Below, piece by piece: positions 17,802-26,637 of a stretch of 64,000 nt of DNA. A program made the translations under genes and the position numbers. The stretch is from Spirosoma rigui (GTDB lineage: Bacteria > Bacteroidota > Bacteroidia > Cytophagales > Spirosomataceae), in NCBI RefSeq assembly GCF_002067135.1, contig NZ_CP020105.1, forward strand, positions 4,898,001-4,962,000, given 5' to 3'. Position 1 is the stretch's first letter; each line of letters opens with the position of its first letter. The notes beneath the pieces are model-generated. The model searched no databases, was not told the origin of the DNA, and was given only the letters and a program-made list of their open reading frames with translations.

Positions 17802-18539
17802 ATGAAAATTTTAGTGTGTGTGACGAGTGTGCCCGACACCACCACCAAAATCTCCTTCACGGATAACAACACCAAACTTAACAAAGCCGGTGTCACGTTC
17901 ATTACCGGTCCCTACGACGACTACGCGCTCGCGCGGGCCGTTGAACTGAAGGAGAAGCTCGGAGCCAGCGTTACGGTGCTCAACGTTGGTGGTGCCGATG
18001 CGGAGCCGGTAATCCGTAAATGTCTCGCCATTGGCGCTGACGATGCAATCCGGATTAATGCAGAACCAACCGATGCTTATTTTGTAGCCGAGCAGATTGC
18101 CGCTATCGCTAAAGAAAATAGCTACGACCTGATCCTGATGGGCCGTGAATCCATTGATTACAACGGGGGACAGGTACACGGTATCGTTGGGGAAATGCTG
18201 GGTATGCCATCGATCTCGCCCGTAATGCTGCTCGACATCAACGGCGATACGGCCAGTATCACCCGCGAAATTGAAGGCGGCAAAGAAAGCCTTGAAGCAA
18301 AACTGCCCTTGGTACTTGGTTGCCAGGAGCCCATTGCCGAATGGAAAATCCCGAACATGCGCGGGATCATGACCGCCCGTACCAAGCCCCTCAAAGTAGT
18401 GGAGCCCACCGGTACCGATACTCTGACGGTCGTTGACCGCTACGAGCTCCCTGCCCCCCGCGGAGCCGTTAAGATGATCAAAGCGGAAGAAGCCGAAACG
18501 CTGATCCAGCTCCTGCGCACCGAAGCAAAAGTTATTTAA
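17802..18539 (+). CDS. etfB: Electron transfer flavoprotein beta subunit
   Basis: The 245-residue EtfB, which pairs with EtfA. The heterodimer carries FAD and AMP and passes electrons from acyl-CoA dehydrogenases and related enzymes to the quinone pool. The protein opens with MKILVCVTSVPDTTTKI and contains the family block LARAVELKEKLGASVTVLN and the signature DLILMGRESIDYNGGQVHG. Length is normal. etfA follows after 88 bases, with the usual beta-alpha order. Confidence 0.93.
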   Translation: MKILVCVTSVPDTTTKISFTDNNTKLNKAGVTFITGPYDDYALARAVELKEKLGASVTVLNVGGADAEPVIRKCLAIGADDAIRINAEPTDAYFVAEQIAAIAKENSYDLILMGRESIDYNGGQVHGIVGEMLGMPSISPVMLLDINGDTASITREIEGGKESLEAKLPLVLGCQEPIAEWKIPNMRGIMTARTKPLKVVEPTGTDTLTVVDRYELPAPRGAVKMIKAEEAETLIQLLRTEAKVI

Positions 18540-18627
18540 TCCGGCAGGCTATACGCAGTTATCTGTCAGCAATGCACAGCTAGCTACCTATTGTTCGCTG
18601 ATCACTATAATTTTATTCACTGATATT

Positions 18628-19590
18628 ATGTCCGTTCTCATTTTTGCCGAATTAGACGAAGGGAAACTCAAGAAGTCTTCACAGGAAGCCATCTTCTACG
18701 GCGCCAAAGTTGCCGGAATGATGGGCACATCGGCCACGGCTATTGTGCTGGGCGCTGCCGACGGTAGCGAGCTGGCACTGGCCGGGCGTTTTGGTGCGAC
18801 GAAAGTACTGCACGCGGCCGATGCAAAGTTAAACGAGCCTAATGGTATGGCCTACGCTACGGTGGTGGCCGCTGCGGCTCAGCAGGAAAGTGCCAAAGTG
18901 ATTGTGCTCGCAAAATCGTCTCTCGCTGATGCGATGACTGCGCGATTGGCGGGTAAGCTCAAAGCGGGCCTGGCCGCTAACGTAATCGAACTGCCCGATC
19001 TGTCGGGTGGCTTCCGCGTGAAAAGCAGTATTTACACGGGTAAAGCGTTTGCGTTCAACGAGCTCAAAGCCGACGTGAAGATTCTGGCGATCAAGAAAAA
19101 TACGATTACGCCCGAAGAGACCGACGCTGCGGCAACGGTCGAGCAGTTTACGCCTACGCTCAACGATGCGGATTTTGTCATCACCGTAAAAAGCACGGAA
19201 AAAGCAACCGGCGACATTCTACTGCCCGAAGCGGATCTGGTAGTTTCGGCGGGGCGCGGTCTGAAAGGTCCCGAAAACTGGGGAATCGTGGAAGACCTGG
19301 CTAAAGCACTGCATGCTGCTACGGCCTGCTCAAAGCCTGTATCAGACCTCGACTGGCGCCCTCACCACGAGCACGTTGGTCAGACCGGCATTAAGGTTAG
19401 CCCGAATTTGTACATTGCCGCGGGTATTTCGGGGGCTATCCAACATTTGGCGGGCGTAAACTCCTCGAAGGTAATTGTTGTTATTAACAAAGATCCCGAT
19501 GCCCCTTTCTTTAAATCGGCTGACTACGGTATCGTCGGTGATGTATTCGACGTGCTGCCGAGACTGACGAAAGCGGCTCAGGCTTTGTAG
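18628..19590 (+). CDS. etfA: Electron transfer flavoprotein alpha subunit
   Basis: The 320-residue EtfA, partner of the preceding EtfB. The N-terminal adenine-binding-like domain is followed by the C-terminal FAD-binding domain with VVSAGRGLKGPENWGIVEDL, then SDLDWRPHHEHVGQTGIKVS and LYIAAGISGAIQHLAG, all hallmarks of the subunit. Length is normal, and no truncation or frameshift is seen. It is probably cotranscribed with etfB. Confidence 0.94.
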   Translation: MSVLIFAELDEGKLKKSSQEAIFYGAKVAGMMGTSATAIVLGAADGSELALAGRFGATKVLHAADAKLNEPNGMAYATVVAAAAQQESAKVIVLAKSSLADAMTARLAGKLKAGLAANVIELPDLSGGFRVKSSIYTGKAFAFNELKADVKILAIKKNTITPEETDAAATVEQFTPTLNDADFVITVKSTEKATGDILLPEADLVVSAGRGLKGPENWGIVEDLAKALHAATACSKPVSDLDWRPHHEHVGQTGIKVSPNLYIAAGISGAIQHLAGVNSSKVIVVINKDPDAPFFKSADYGIVGDVFDVLPRLTKAAQAL

Positions 19591-19652
19591 AAAAGTTGTC
19601 CGTTGTAAATGTGGTATGTCGTAAGTGACTACGCCTATTTTTCACTTACAAC

Positions 19653-19682
19653 TTGTTGACTTACGACTTACGACTAAATTTG
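19653..19682 (+). promoter_or_regulatory. Full Bacteroidota promoter: TTG, 19 bases, TAAATTTG
   Basis: TTG at 19653-19655 is followed by 19 bases and TAAATTTG at 19675-19682, an excellent match to the -33/-7 consensus. The next gene starts with GTG at 19687, so the message may be leaderless. The spacer contains the direct repeat CTTACGAC twice. Confidence 0.7.
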
Positions 19683-19686
19683 CGCC

Positions 19687-20286
19687 GTGGATAAAATTAA
19701 GCTGGAAATATTAGGCCTATCGCCCAGCCAGTCGCAATCGGGCTCGTTTGCGCTGGTGCTTGGTGAAGAGTACGGAAACCGCCGGTTACCGATCATTATT
19801 GGTATGTTCGAAGCGCAGGCTATTGCTATCGAAATAGAGAAAATTGTGCCGAACCGGCCTATGACCCATGACCTGTTCAAGCAGTTTGCGGAACAGTTCA
19901 AGTTCACGGTTCGGGAAATCATGATCTCTGACCTGCGTGAAGGCATATTCTTCGCCAAGATTGTTTGTTTCGACGGCGTGCGCGAATCCGTCATCGATGC
20001 TCGTCCGTCGGATGCCATTGCCATTGGTATCCGGTTCGACGTGCCCATTTACACCAATGAGTCAATCCTGTCTGAGGCCGGCATTACGGCCAGCGGAGGG
20101 GAGGAAGAAGACGAGCAGGAAGAACTGGTACGTTCGTCCAGCCGGTCGTCGTCGTCCCGGTCTTTTGGCGATCAGTTGAAGAATTCATCGGCCGAAGAAC
20201 TACAGCGGATGCTCGAAGAAGCGCTCAGCAACGAAGAGTACGAGCGGGCCGCAAAAATTCGCGACGAAATGAGCAAGCGAAACTAG
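19687..20286 (+). CDS. Bifunctional nuclease domain protein with UvrB/UvrC motif
   Basis: A 199-residue protein. Residues 1-135 are a bifunctional nuclease (BFN) domain: KIKLEILGLSPSQSQSGSFA, RRLPIIIGMFEAQAIAIEIE, and DARPSDAIAIGIRFDVPIY. Plant and bacterial members have RNase and DNase activity. An acidic/serine-rich linker leads to a C-terminal UvrB/UvrC motif (LQRMLEEALSNEEYERAAKI), a protein-contact helix hairpin. The two-part layout is usual in Bacteroidota. The GTG start is set by the conserved N-terminus; a promoter lies directly before it, and a 23-bp hairpin follows the stop. Confidence 0.9.
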   Translation: MDKIKLEILGLSPSQSQSGSFALVLGEEYGNRRLPIIIGMFEAQAIAIEIEKIVPNRPMTHDLFKQFAEQFKFTVREIMISDLREGIFFAKIVCFDGVRESVIDARPSDAIAIGIRFDVPIYTNESILSEAGITASGGEEEDEQEELVRSSSRSSSSRSFGDQLKNSSAEELQRMLEEALSNEEYERAAKIRDEMSKRN

Positions 20287-20301
20287 ACTAATTATTTCAT
20301 G

Positions 20302-20352
20302 GATATAAACGGTAAAAGCCACTCGACATGAGTGGCTTTTACCGTTTATATC
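20302..20352. terminator. Bidirectional terminator, 23-bp perfect hairpin
   Basis: Arms 20302-20324 and 20330-20352 pair perfectly with a 5-base loop. It lies between the convergent bifunctional nuclease and PPC-domain genes and overlaps the stop codon of the latter. Short T and A runs lie inside the arms, so it could act in both directions. Confidence 0.8.
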
Positions 20353-20857
20353 ATTTGATCTTTCGCTTCCGGATGACCAGTTCTTTATAACCGAAGGCTG
20401 GATCTGTTTCCCGAACAAAGTCCAGACTGGGCATCACTCCTACCAGCACCTCCGCCGTTGTGTAGATCACACACCCGGCCATCAGATGCCCGCCCAGGGT
20501 CCGGCCTGTCGAGTCGGAAACGGATAAATGGATATGGCTCCCATTGGCCGACAGCGTACCCACGAGCGATACAATTTCAAAATGGCCCTTCCAGATCGTT
20601 GGCTTTTCTTGGTTAGCCAACCGAAGTGACACGTCGGTTAAGCTACCTACGCAGGTGAGTATGGCACCGGCGCCAATACGCTCCTGTCTGACGAAAGCCT
20701 CTAGTTGTTCCTTTAAATCCTGACCAGGCCGGAGCCGGAATGAATAGGTTTGCAGGGGTGCTGCCGTAGCTTTTGGCCCCGGCCCCGCTGGTTGGCTGTT
20801 ACCTTCTAATGGGTTCATAAGCGAGAGAAATAGAGTCAGCAATAAAAGAGCGGGCAT
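20351..20857 (-). CDS. Exported PPC (DUF296) domain protein
   Basis: A 168-residue protein with a hydrophobic signal (MPALLLLTLFLSLM) and then a PPC/DUF296 domain: YSFRLRPGQDLKEQLEAFVR, GAGAILTCVGSLTDVSLRL, SLVGTLSANGSHIHLSVSD, and GRTLGGHLMAGCVIYTTAEV. The three histidines in SHIHL and GGHL form the metal site of bacterial PPC proteins. Plant relatives are AT-hook DNA-binding proteins; bacterial ones are trimers of unknown role, usually cytosolic, so a signal peptide is unusual. Its start lies 33 bases from the divergent transglutaminase-like gene. Confidence 0.85.
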   Translation of the reverse strand: MPALLLLTLFLSLMNPLEGNSQPAGPGPKATAAPLQTYSFRLRPGQDLKEQLEAFVRQERIGAGAILTCVGSLTDVSLRLANQEKPTIWKGHFEIVSLVGTLSANGSHIHLSVSDSTGRTLGGHLMAGCVIYTTAEVLVGVMPSLDFVRETDPAFGYKELVIRKRKIK

Positions 20858-20890
20858 TGTTGTTATGAATTCGTGAAACTGAATAGAGGA

Positions 20891-21895
20891 ATGCGAAACT
20901 ACATAATCCGGCCTGTACTGGCCCTTTTTATTCTGATTGGGAGCGCTGCCTGGGTACCGTCGGAACCAGCCGGGATGGACATTCCACGGCCGTCGAAATA
21001 CGTCGAAGTTGATTACAGTGCCATTGATGCTTACGCCCGCAATGCCCCGGCCTCGGCCGCCCGCTCACTCAAAACTTTGAGCGCTTACCTGACGGCACCG
21101 GCTCAAAGCGATCTGGCTAAGGCCCGCTCCGTATACGCCTGGATCACGTCGCACATCCGCTACGATGAAAATGCCTTCAGCGGCCAGAAGTATTCGTCCG
21201 AGACCGAATATGCCAACCGGTCACTACGTAGCGGCAAAGCCGTTTGTACGGGCTTTGCGCTCCTGTTTAAGCATCTGTTGCTACCTGCTGGTATTGATGT
21301 CGCTAACATCAAAGGCTACGCACGAACGTTTGACAGCGAAGCAGGTCGGCCCATCCAGCGGGTCGATCATGAATGGAACGCGGTCAAGCTCGATGGCGAC
21401 TGGTATTTACTGGATATTGCCTGGGCCCAAACAACAGCCAAGGCAGACAAACCCAACGACTATTTTTTTCTGACCGAGCCCGTCGAATTTGCGGCTAACC
21501 ATTTCCCGCTGGATACCCGCTGGCAGTTGCTCAACTCGACCATCAGTAAAACGCAATTCGATCAATTTCCCAAAGTATACGACGCCTATTTCCGGCTGGG
21601 ATTCGATGCAAATTTCCCTAAGAGCGGTGTAATTCGCGCTGACGATGCATTGACTCTAACGCTCAGGAATGAACAGGAGGTTGAGTTCATGTGCGCCATT
21701 GGCCGCGCGGGAGGCACACAATCAACTGCTGTTCCTATTAATGTGCAACGCTCCGGTGACCTGTACCGGCTTACCATTGCCGTTCCCAACCGGGGAAACT
21801 CTACACTACTGGTCTTCGCTAAACCTAAAGGCTCCCGCTCGGAGCGGGTCAAATCATACGAGGGTATCGCTTCGTTTACGGTTATTAAAGGCTAA
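20891..21895 (+). CDS. Exported transglutaminase-like (papain-fold) protein
   Basis: A 334-residue protein with an N-terminal signal (IIRPVLALFILIGSAAWV). The transglutaminase-like core carries the Cys in GKAVCTGFALLFKHLL, the His in VDHEWNAVKL and the Asp in WYLLDIAWAQ, giving a complete Cys-His-Asp triad. The preceding ARSVYAWITSHIRYDE and the GID of AGIDVANIKGYA are also typical. Bacterial members are often peptidases or amidases at the envelope. The C-terminal 110 residues form a beta domain. I prefer the ATG at 20891; an in-frame GTG at 20873 would add six residues. Confidence 0.86.
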   Translation: MRNYIIRPVLALFILIGSAAWVPSEPAGMDIPRPSKYVEVDYSAIDAYARNAPASAARSLKTLSAYLTAPAQSDLAKARSVYAWITSHIRYDENAFSGQKYSSETEYANRSLRSGKAVCTGFALLFKHLLLPAGIDVANIKGYARTFDSEAGRPIQRVDHEWNAVKLDGDWYLLDIAWAQTTAKADKPNDYFFLTEPVEFAANHFPLDTRWQLLNSTISKTQFDQFPKVYDAYFRLGFDANFPKSGVIRADDALTLTLRNEQEVEFMCAIGRAGGTQSTAVPINVQRSGDLYRLTIAVPNRGNSTLLVFAKPKGSRSERVKSYEGIASFTVIKG

Positions 21896-21964
21896 CGGCT
21901 AGCTTTCGGTAAAGCCACCGGGAAGGAGATCCTTTCTCTCTGAACAACTTCTTGATCAACACGA

Positions 21965-22107
21965 CCAGGGGCCATGCCCACTGCCTAGGGGCCAACATAA
22001 CCCTGACAGTGGGCGTGGCCCCTGGTAGCGGATACCAGATAAAATCCCACGCTTAGATTTATCTCCCAATAAAGTTGACAGACGAAACCCTGTCAGTGGG
22101 CGTAGCC
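21965..22107. repeat. Palindromic intergenic repeat with a second half-copy
   Basis: Arms 21965-21983 and 22007-22025 pair over 19 bp with one G-T position. The right arm region 22000-22020 reappears with two changes at 22087-22107 (core CAGTGGGCGT). A further inverted repeat (TTCACGG/CCGTGAA) follows near 22146-22187. The 350-base gap 21896-22249 has no gene. It looks like a REP-type palindromic unit. Confidence 0.55.
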
Positions 22108-22249
22108 TTTAGCCGTAGTCGATAAACAACTCCCTGACCCTAGAATTTCACGGTTAGTAGTTGTTTACGCACATACTATCCGTGAAGCGGCCCTGCGGGC
22201 AGTTGTGACTACGTACAAACGGTGGAATCTATTTTACAAGGGCTTACCT

Positions 22250-22307
22250 AAACGGATAAACAAAAAAGCCGGAAGCGTTGGCTCCCGGCTTTTTTGTTTA
22301 TCCGTTT
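22250..22307. terminator. Bidirectional terminator, 23-bp hairpin
   Basis: Arms 22250-22272 and 22285-22307 pair perfectly; each strand has a six-base T run in the stem after a GC core (AAAAAAGCCGG). It lies 7 bases beyond the stop of the minus-strand surface protein gene and would terminate it. Confidence 0.85.
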
Positions 22308-22313
22308 GGTCGA

Positions 22314-24350
22314 TTACTCGACACCGAACAGAGCGTCCGAACGACGACCGCTGTTGCCAGCCCGGCGACGGGGAGTGGCTTTCTTCTTAGCGGGTGCCGG
22401 TGGTGCTAACAGTTTGGTGCGTTGAGCGTCGGTCAGTGGCTTCAGGTCAGTGATCGAGTAGCTGTTGTCGCTAATCGTCGTGTTGAAGCTACCCACTTGT
22501 TGCTCAGGCTGACCTTTGCATGGCAGTTTCGTAACGGTGAACACTGCGCGGAAGTACTGTACCTGTGGGCGAACCCGGCGACCTTTGAAGCGAATGGCGT
22601 TGCCGCTTTCGATTTTAGCCTTCTCAGCCTGCAGTTGTTGCGTCAGGTCACCTGGCAGATCACGCAGGTTCAGGATAACGGTGTTCGTATCGAACTCAAC
22701 CGTGCTGGTTGCCAGACGACGGTTCAGACCACGGTAGCGAAGACGGGTTGTCGTGTCACCAACAGAGGTGATCGTTCCGTTACAGTAGCAAACGCTAGCC
22801 ACTTCACGAGTGTATGGCGTGCGGTAGAATACTTCCAGACGCTCCAGTTTGTGACGGTACTGGCAGTCTTCAACTATCGCTTTCTTCACCGTAGAGAAGC
22901 TGGTTGTAGCAACTTCACTCATACAGGTACCACACTTAGCCGTCTGCTTGTTGTGAACCGTTACGTAGTAGAAACCTGGGGTCAGCTGGCCTTTCGAGAA
23001 GTAAGTCGTTGGGAAAGCCAGTGTCGTGTCGGTCGAGTTCTCAACCTGAGCGATAACCAGATCATTGTTGCCGGCAACTACAGAGTCAGCGCGGTAGTAC
23101 AGACGAGCCGTAAAGGTTTCATTCTTTGGATTTGGCGTTGTGCTCTTCCAGCTGATAACCGGAGCCGTTGCCGACTGGTTAACCGATGCGTAGTTCTGCG
23201 TATCCGTGCTGTCAACATAAGCCAGCGATGCGCCTTTCAGCGATGCATTGTTGAACTGTACGTTCAGCTCTGGAATCTGTTCGCAAGTTGGGCAGACCGT
23301 TGGTGTTTTTGGGATCAGCTTCTTCTGAACGAAACCTTTCCGAACGGCCAGACCTGCGTTGAATCCACCGTGCTTCCGTTTGAACTCATACAGCTGATCC
23401 TGCAAACCATTAACAATGATGTAGTTCAACTGGGTGTAGAAACCCTGTGCCTGCACGCCAATGTTCCAGTTGTTGCGCAGTGGGAAGAAAACGCCCAGCG
23501 ACAGCAGTCCACCCGGATGGTAGAGGTTGTAGCTCGGGTTAACCGTACGTAGTAAAGCACCACCCGTTACCAGCGATCCCGTTGGAGCGATCGTGCTCTG
23601 CGATGGAACGAAGGCAGCGATGGTAGCCGCTTCTGTACGGAACAGACCGCCCCGCAGACCCAGTTCGATGAACGTGCTGGCATCTGGATTCCGGCGGCTG
23701 CGAGCCAGGGTAAACTGAACAACAGGTCCAACCGTCAGGAACATATCTTCCGAGGCACGTTGCTTGATGGTAACCTGATCGCGACCAATACCACGAGCCG
23801 CAGCCAAACCGTATAGGTAGTTGCGGTAGTCGCCCCGGGTGATGTAGTTCTGGTAACCGAACGCCGTTCCCAAACCGAAACGCAGACGGCGCGTGGCGGG
23901 GGTCAGGTAATAATCAACGTTACCGGTAATGTTGAAGCCAGCACCGTTGTACAGCGTATTGTCACGCCGGGTTGGGCCAAAGGTGTTTTCCCAGGTTCCG
24001 CAATAAGCGAAGTTAGGACCGGCATAGAGGCCTACGCGCCAGGGCGACAGGCGACGGACAAGAATAAACGTTTGAAAAGTTGTATCACAGTCGTCGAGTT
24101 CTGCTACGTCGCTGGCCTGAGCTTTGAACTCATCCCGGCGTAGCGTGTCCGTGTACACCCCTTTCCCCAACCGATAGATCTTCTCGCGCGGGTCTTCCCG
24201 GCGGGTTGTCGTGGTAGAAGTTCCTTGTTGAACTGTTGCCGATCGTACCGTGTCAGCCTGTTGAGCAAAGCTGACGGATGGTATTGCAAAACCTAGCAAC
24301 ACGAGTCCAGCCAGCATCCGTGCGGGGTGTTGTTGGATAAATGTTCGCAT
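22314..24350 (-). CDS. Large exported protein with outer-membrane barrel-like region, unknown function
   Basis: A 678-residue protein with a signal peptide (AGLVLLGFAIPSVSFAQ). Residues about 95-350 contain alternating beta strands with aromatic/glycine patterns (WRVGLYAGPNFAYCG, RFGLGTAFGYQNYI, FLTVGPVVQFTLARS, NWNIGVQAQGFYTQL), consistent with a small outer-membrane barrel. Residues about 360-480 include CPTCEQ and an Ig/fibronectin-like stretch with CGTC, and the tail is basic and proline/alanine-rich. Codons are strongly biased to GGT, GTT, CGT, AAC and CTG, a sign of high expression. I do not recognise the full-length family. A strong terminator follows, and more than 1.3 kb without genes precedes it. 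Confidence 0.75.
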   Translation of the reverse strand: MRTFIQQHPARMLAGLVLLGFAIPSVSFAQQADTVRSATVQQGTSTTTTRREDPREKIYRLGKGVYTDTLRRDEFKAQASDVAELDDCDTTFQTFILVRRLSPWRVGLYAGPNFAYCGTWENTFGPTRRDNTLYNGAGFNITGNVDYYLTPATRRLRFGLGTAFGYQNYITRGDYRNYLYGLAAARGIGRDQVTIKQRASEDMFLTVGPVVQFTLARSRRNPDASTFIELGLRGGLFRTEAATIAAFVPSQSTIAPTGSLVTGGALLRTVNPSYNLYHPGGLLSLGVFFPLRNNWNIGVQAQGFYTQLNYIIVNGLQDQLYEFKRKHGGFNAGLAVRKGFVQKKLIPKTPTVCPTCEQIPELNVQFNNASLKGASLAYVDSTDTQNYASVNQSATAPVISWKSTTPNPKNETFTARLYYRADSVVAGNNDLVIAQVENSTDTTLAFPTTYFSKGQLTPGFYYVTVHNKQTAKCGTCMSEVATTSFSTVKKAIVEDCQYRHKLERLEVFYRTPYTREVASVCYCNGTITSVGDTTTRLRYRGLNRRLATSTVEFDTNTVILNLRDLPGDLTQQLQAEKAKIESGNAIRFKGRRVRPQVQYFRAVFTVTKLPCKGQPEQQVGSFNTTISDNSYSITDLKPLTDAQRTKLLAPPAPAKKKATPRRRAGNSGRRSDALFGVE

Positions 24351-25667
24351 ACTTATTGAGTTAATTTTGACGCAATGTTTCTAACTAAACTGTAATTCTC
24401 CCAAACGCATCTATGGAAACTTAGGCAACGGTCAATCCACCATTTTACTGGATTTTTTCACTTCCCAAGTCAATCATCTATGCCATAGGAGTCTGCGAGT
24501 CATTCCGATTTAAATTAACGTTTTTTTCGTAACCATTAATTTTTTCGGCCTTCCTCACGAAACGTAGCACGAATCCACGTTACACAGAGGTCTTTTTTGC
24601 ATGATCGCGACAATCGGCGGGCTCCGTCAATAGAAATCCCTCTTTTATCGCTTTCCGGACCCGGAATCCATTTTTTCTGCAATGTTAATGGCGAATTGTA
24701 AAACTCGCGCAATGTTGTGCATATTTTTTTGTGACTCGATAGATCGCTAGATAGACTATGCCATGCCTGTTGCATGGATTCTACCGGACAAAACGGAGTT
24801 GCAGATTCAGCGTATCAGCAGGTGAGCAAGCAAATTCAGTACCAGATTTCTGTACTTTTCTTCGCGCGTGTTTTCGTTTGCTGTCAACCAATTGCCAATG
24901 ATAGTGATTAAACCGGGATTTAAAAACTATTGCCGCTGGCGTCAACGCTGCTCAGGACCTGCCCATACTGCCAGTTTATCGCTCCTCCTCTGCGCTCCGA
25001 AGCCTGTTAACCACATTTTAACTGGCTTTCTGCCTGTGTGCATCCTTCGAATGCGGGAGTGACACGAATTTCTGACGGCGCTACTCGACGTATGCATCTG
25101 CTATTGTTCCGGCTGTTAGTAGGAGTTCTTACCGAACCAAAATCCCTGCTAACAACTCATCGGTAGCAAAATCACAAAAAAAGACAATTACGTATCCTGT
25201 CAGTACCAATCATAACATTTAAGTAACCATCGTTTAAACTTACTTCCCAAAGGTGGCATCTCAATTTTTTCTTATGTCTATCAAAACACCGGTGTTAATG
25301 GACATAAATCGACTTGCGCGCCAAGTTGTTTCGTTCTTTTGGCAACTTGTTTCGATTTATGTGTTTTTTCGGGAAAGAGGTCGATTGATTTTTTTATTAA
25401 CCGCCATCGAATTGATGTAGCAATTCTGCATTCAAAGCAAAACCGCCGGTTAATACTTATACTCATATCCTATATAAGTAATTCCTGAAATGTGCCAAAT
25501 TAATTGCACCCCGCATCCCTATACGTCATGGCCCCTTAATCGGATAGACATTAGAAATTCAGCAGTAGTTGGCACCAGAATAAGCGCAGTGTCACGCCTT
25601 TTTCGGTCGGTCGACAAGCCGTATTTTTTGATGAATATATGGGTGGGATGGGTCGGCTGAACGGTAG
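24351..25667. other. 1.3-kb region without recognisable genes
   Basis: The stretch is AT-rich with long T and A runs. Short ORFs on both strands have no coding character or family resemblance. It should hold the promoter of the large surface protein (starting at 24350, minus strand). It also contains a nested hairpin with a T-tract at 25303-25369. No tRNA or rRNA is visible. Confidence 0.5.
25303..25369 (+). ncRNA. Nested hairpin with T-tract: possible small RNA end or orphan terminator
   Basis: Outer arms CATAAATCGA (25303-25312) and TCGATTTATG (25352-25361) enclose inner arms CAAGTTG and CAACTTG, and six T residues follow at 25364-25369. No gene ends upstream on this strand for over 3 kb. 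It has the shape of a terminator or the 3' end of a small RNA; no promoter was identified. Confidence 0.35.
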
Positions 25668-26429
25668 CTACGATCGGCCTTTCATGAAATCTCCCGCGGC
25701 CGATTTGAGTAGACCGGCGAAGGAGTTCAGGCAAAACAGAACGCCCCGATCAACGAGGGCCTTGGCCTGATCACCCGTTGCGGCCGTAGTGCCAACGATC
25801 AGTCCTGCTTTTCTGATTTTCTCAACCACGCCACCAATCGTTTTTTTGACTTCATCGTGACCCGGCCCGTCGTAGTAGCCCATGCTCATCGCCAGATCAC
25901 GGGGGCTTATGACAAATCCATCAATGCCGGCAACGACCAGGATCTCATCCAGATTTTCAACCGCTTCTTTGTCTTCGATCTGGGGCATCACCAGGATCTG
26001 CTCATTGGCAAATTGCACGTATTCACTCTGGCTCATCGTTCCCTGCAGGTAATCGGCGGAGCGGACGGGGCCCAGGCTACGTCCCCCCATGGGCGGATAC
26101 ATAACAGCCTGCACCAGCGCATCGGCATCATCGGCGGTTTTTATGCCTGGCATCATCAGGCCCATTACGCCCGCATCCAGAAACTGAGAGATCAGCTTGG
26201 GATCATTACTCCGGACCCGGGCCAGCGGAGTAATGCCGCTCACTTCACACGCCCGTACAATATCCTGCACCTGCGCCGTCGTAACAGACCCATGCTCTCC
26301 GTCGATCATGTAAAAGTCGAGGCCGGAATACCCGCACAGTTCAGCTACGGTCGGGTCGCTGCTGTTGGAAATGATGCCCAGTACAGGCTGAGCATTCTGG
26401 AGACGGGTTTTAATAATGTTTTGCTTCAT
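25668..26429 (-). CDS. HpcH/HpaI-family aldolase
   Basis: A 253-residue metal-dependent class II aldolase of the family that cleaves 2-keto-3-deoxy acids (such as 2-keto-3-deoxy-L-rhamnonate and 4-hydroxy-2-oxo-heptanedioate) to pyruvate and an aldehyde. Seen are GLDFYMIDGEHGSVT (the catalytic/metal region), PLARVRSNDP, DAGVMGLMMPGIKTADDA, GGRSLGPVRSADY (the GxR motif), and MPQIEDKEAVENLDEIL with IDGFVISPRDLAMSMG. Length is normal. It stands alone on its strand, so the pathway is not shown by neighbours. Confidence 0.9.
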   Translation of the reverse strand: MKQNIIKTRLQNAQPVLGIISNSSDPTVAELCGYSGLDFYMIDGEHGSVTTAQVQDIVRACEVSGITPLARVRSNDPKLISQFLDAGVMGLMMPGIKTADDADALVQAVMYPPMGGRSLGPVRSADYLQGTMSQSEYVQFANEQILVMPQIEDKEAVENLDEILVVAGIDGFVISPRDLAMSMGYYDGPGHDEVKKTIGGVVEKIRKAGLIVGTTAATGDQAKALVDRGVLFCLNSFAGLLKSAAGDFMKGRS

Positions 26430-26637
26430 TCAATGAATCGGTAAGCGAGCGGTTTGGCTTGGCGGGCGCTGCGCCCGGTGCCGCTATTTGTGCGGTAAGT
26501 TTGTTGATTGATGAAGAAAAACCAAATCAACCCGCTCGATTGGCTGCATGAACTATGAATAGATTATCCAGCGTATTTTGATGAACCCGATTAAGGAGTA
26601 GCTTTATCTCACTATTCCACTCCGATGAACTGGCCTC

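Noticed and set aside
19603-19674. Direct and inverted CTTACGAC/GTAAGTG repeats after etfA as a CRISPR or operator array
   Set aside because: Only two to three short copies without spacers; they overlap the promoter of the next gene.
22422-23552. A 376-codon open frame antisense to the large surface protein gene
   Set aside because: Sense frame has a signal peptide and normal coding character; the antisense frame is made open by strong codon bias.
24351-25734. Several 60-80-codon ORFs in the gene-free region
   Set aside because: No recognisable domain, odd composition, and no promoter or ribosome site to support any of them.
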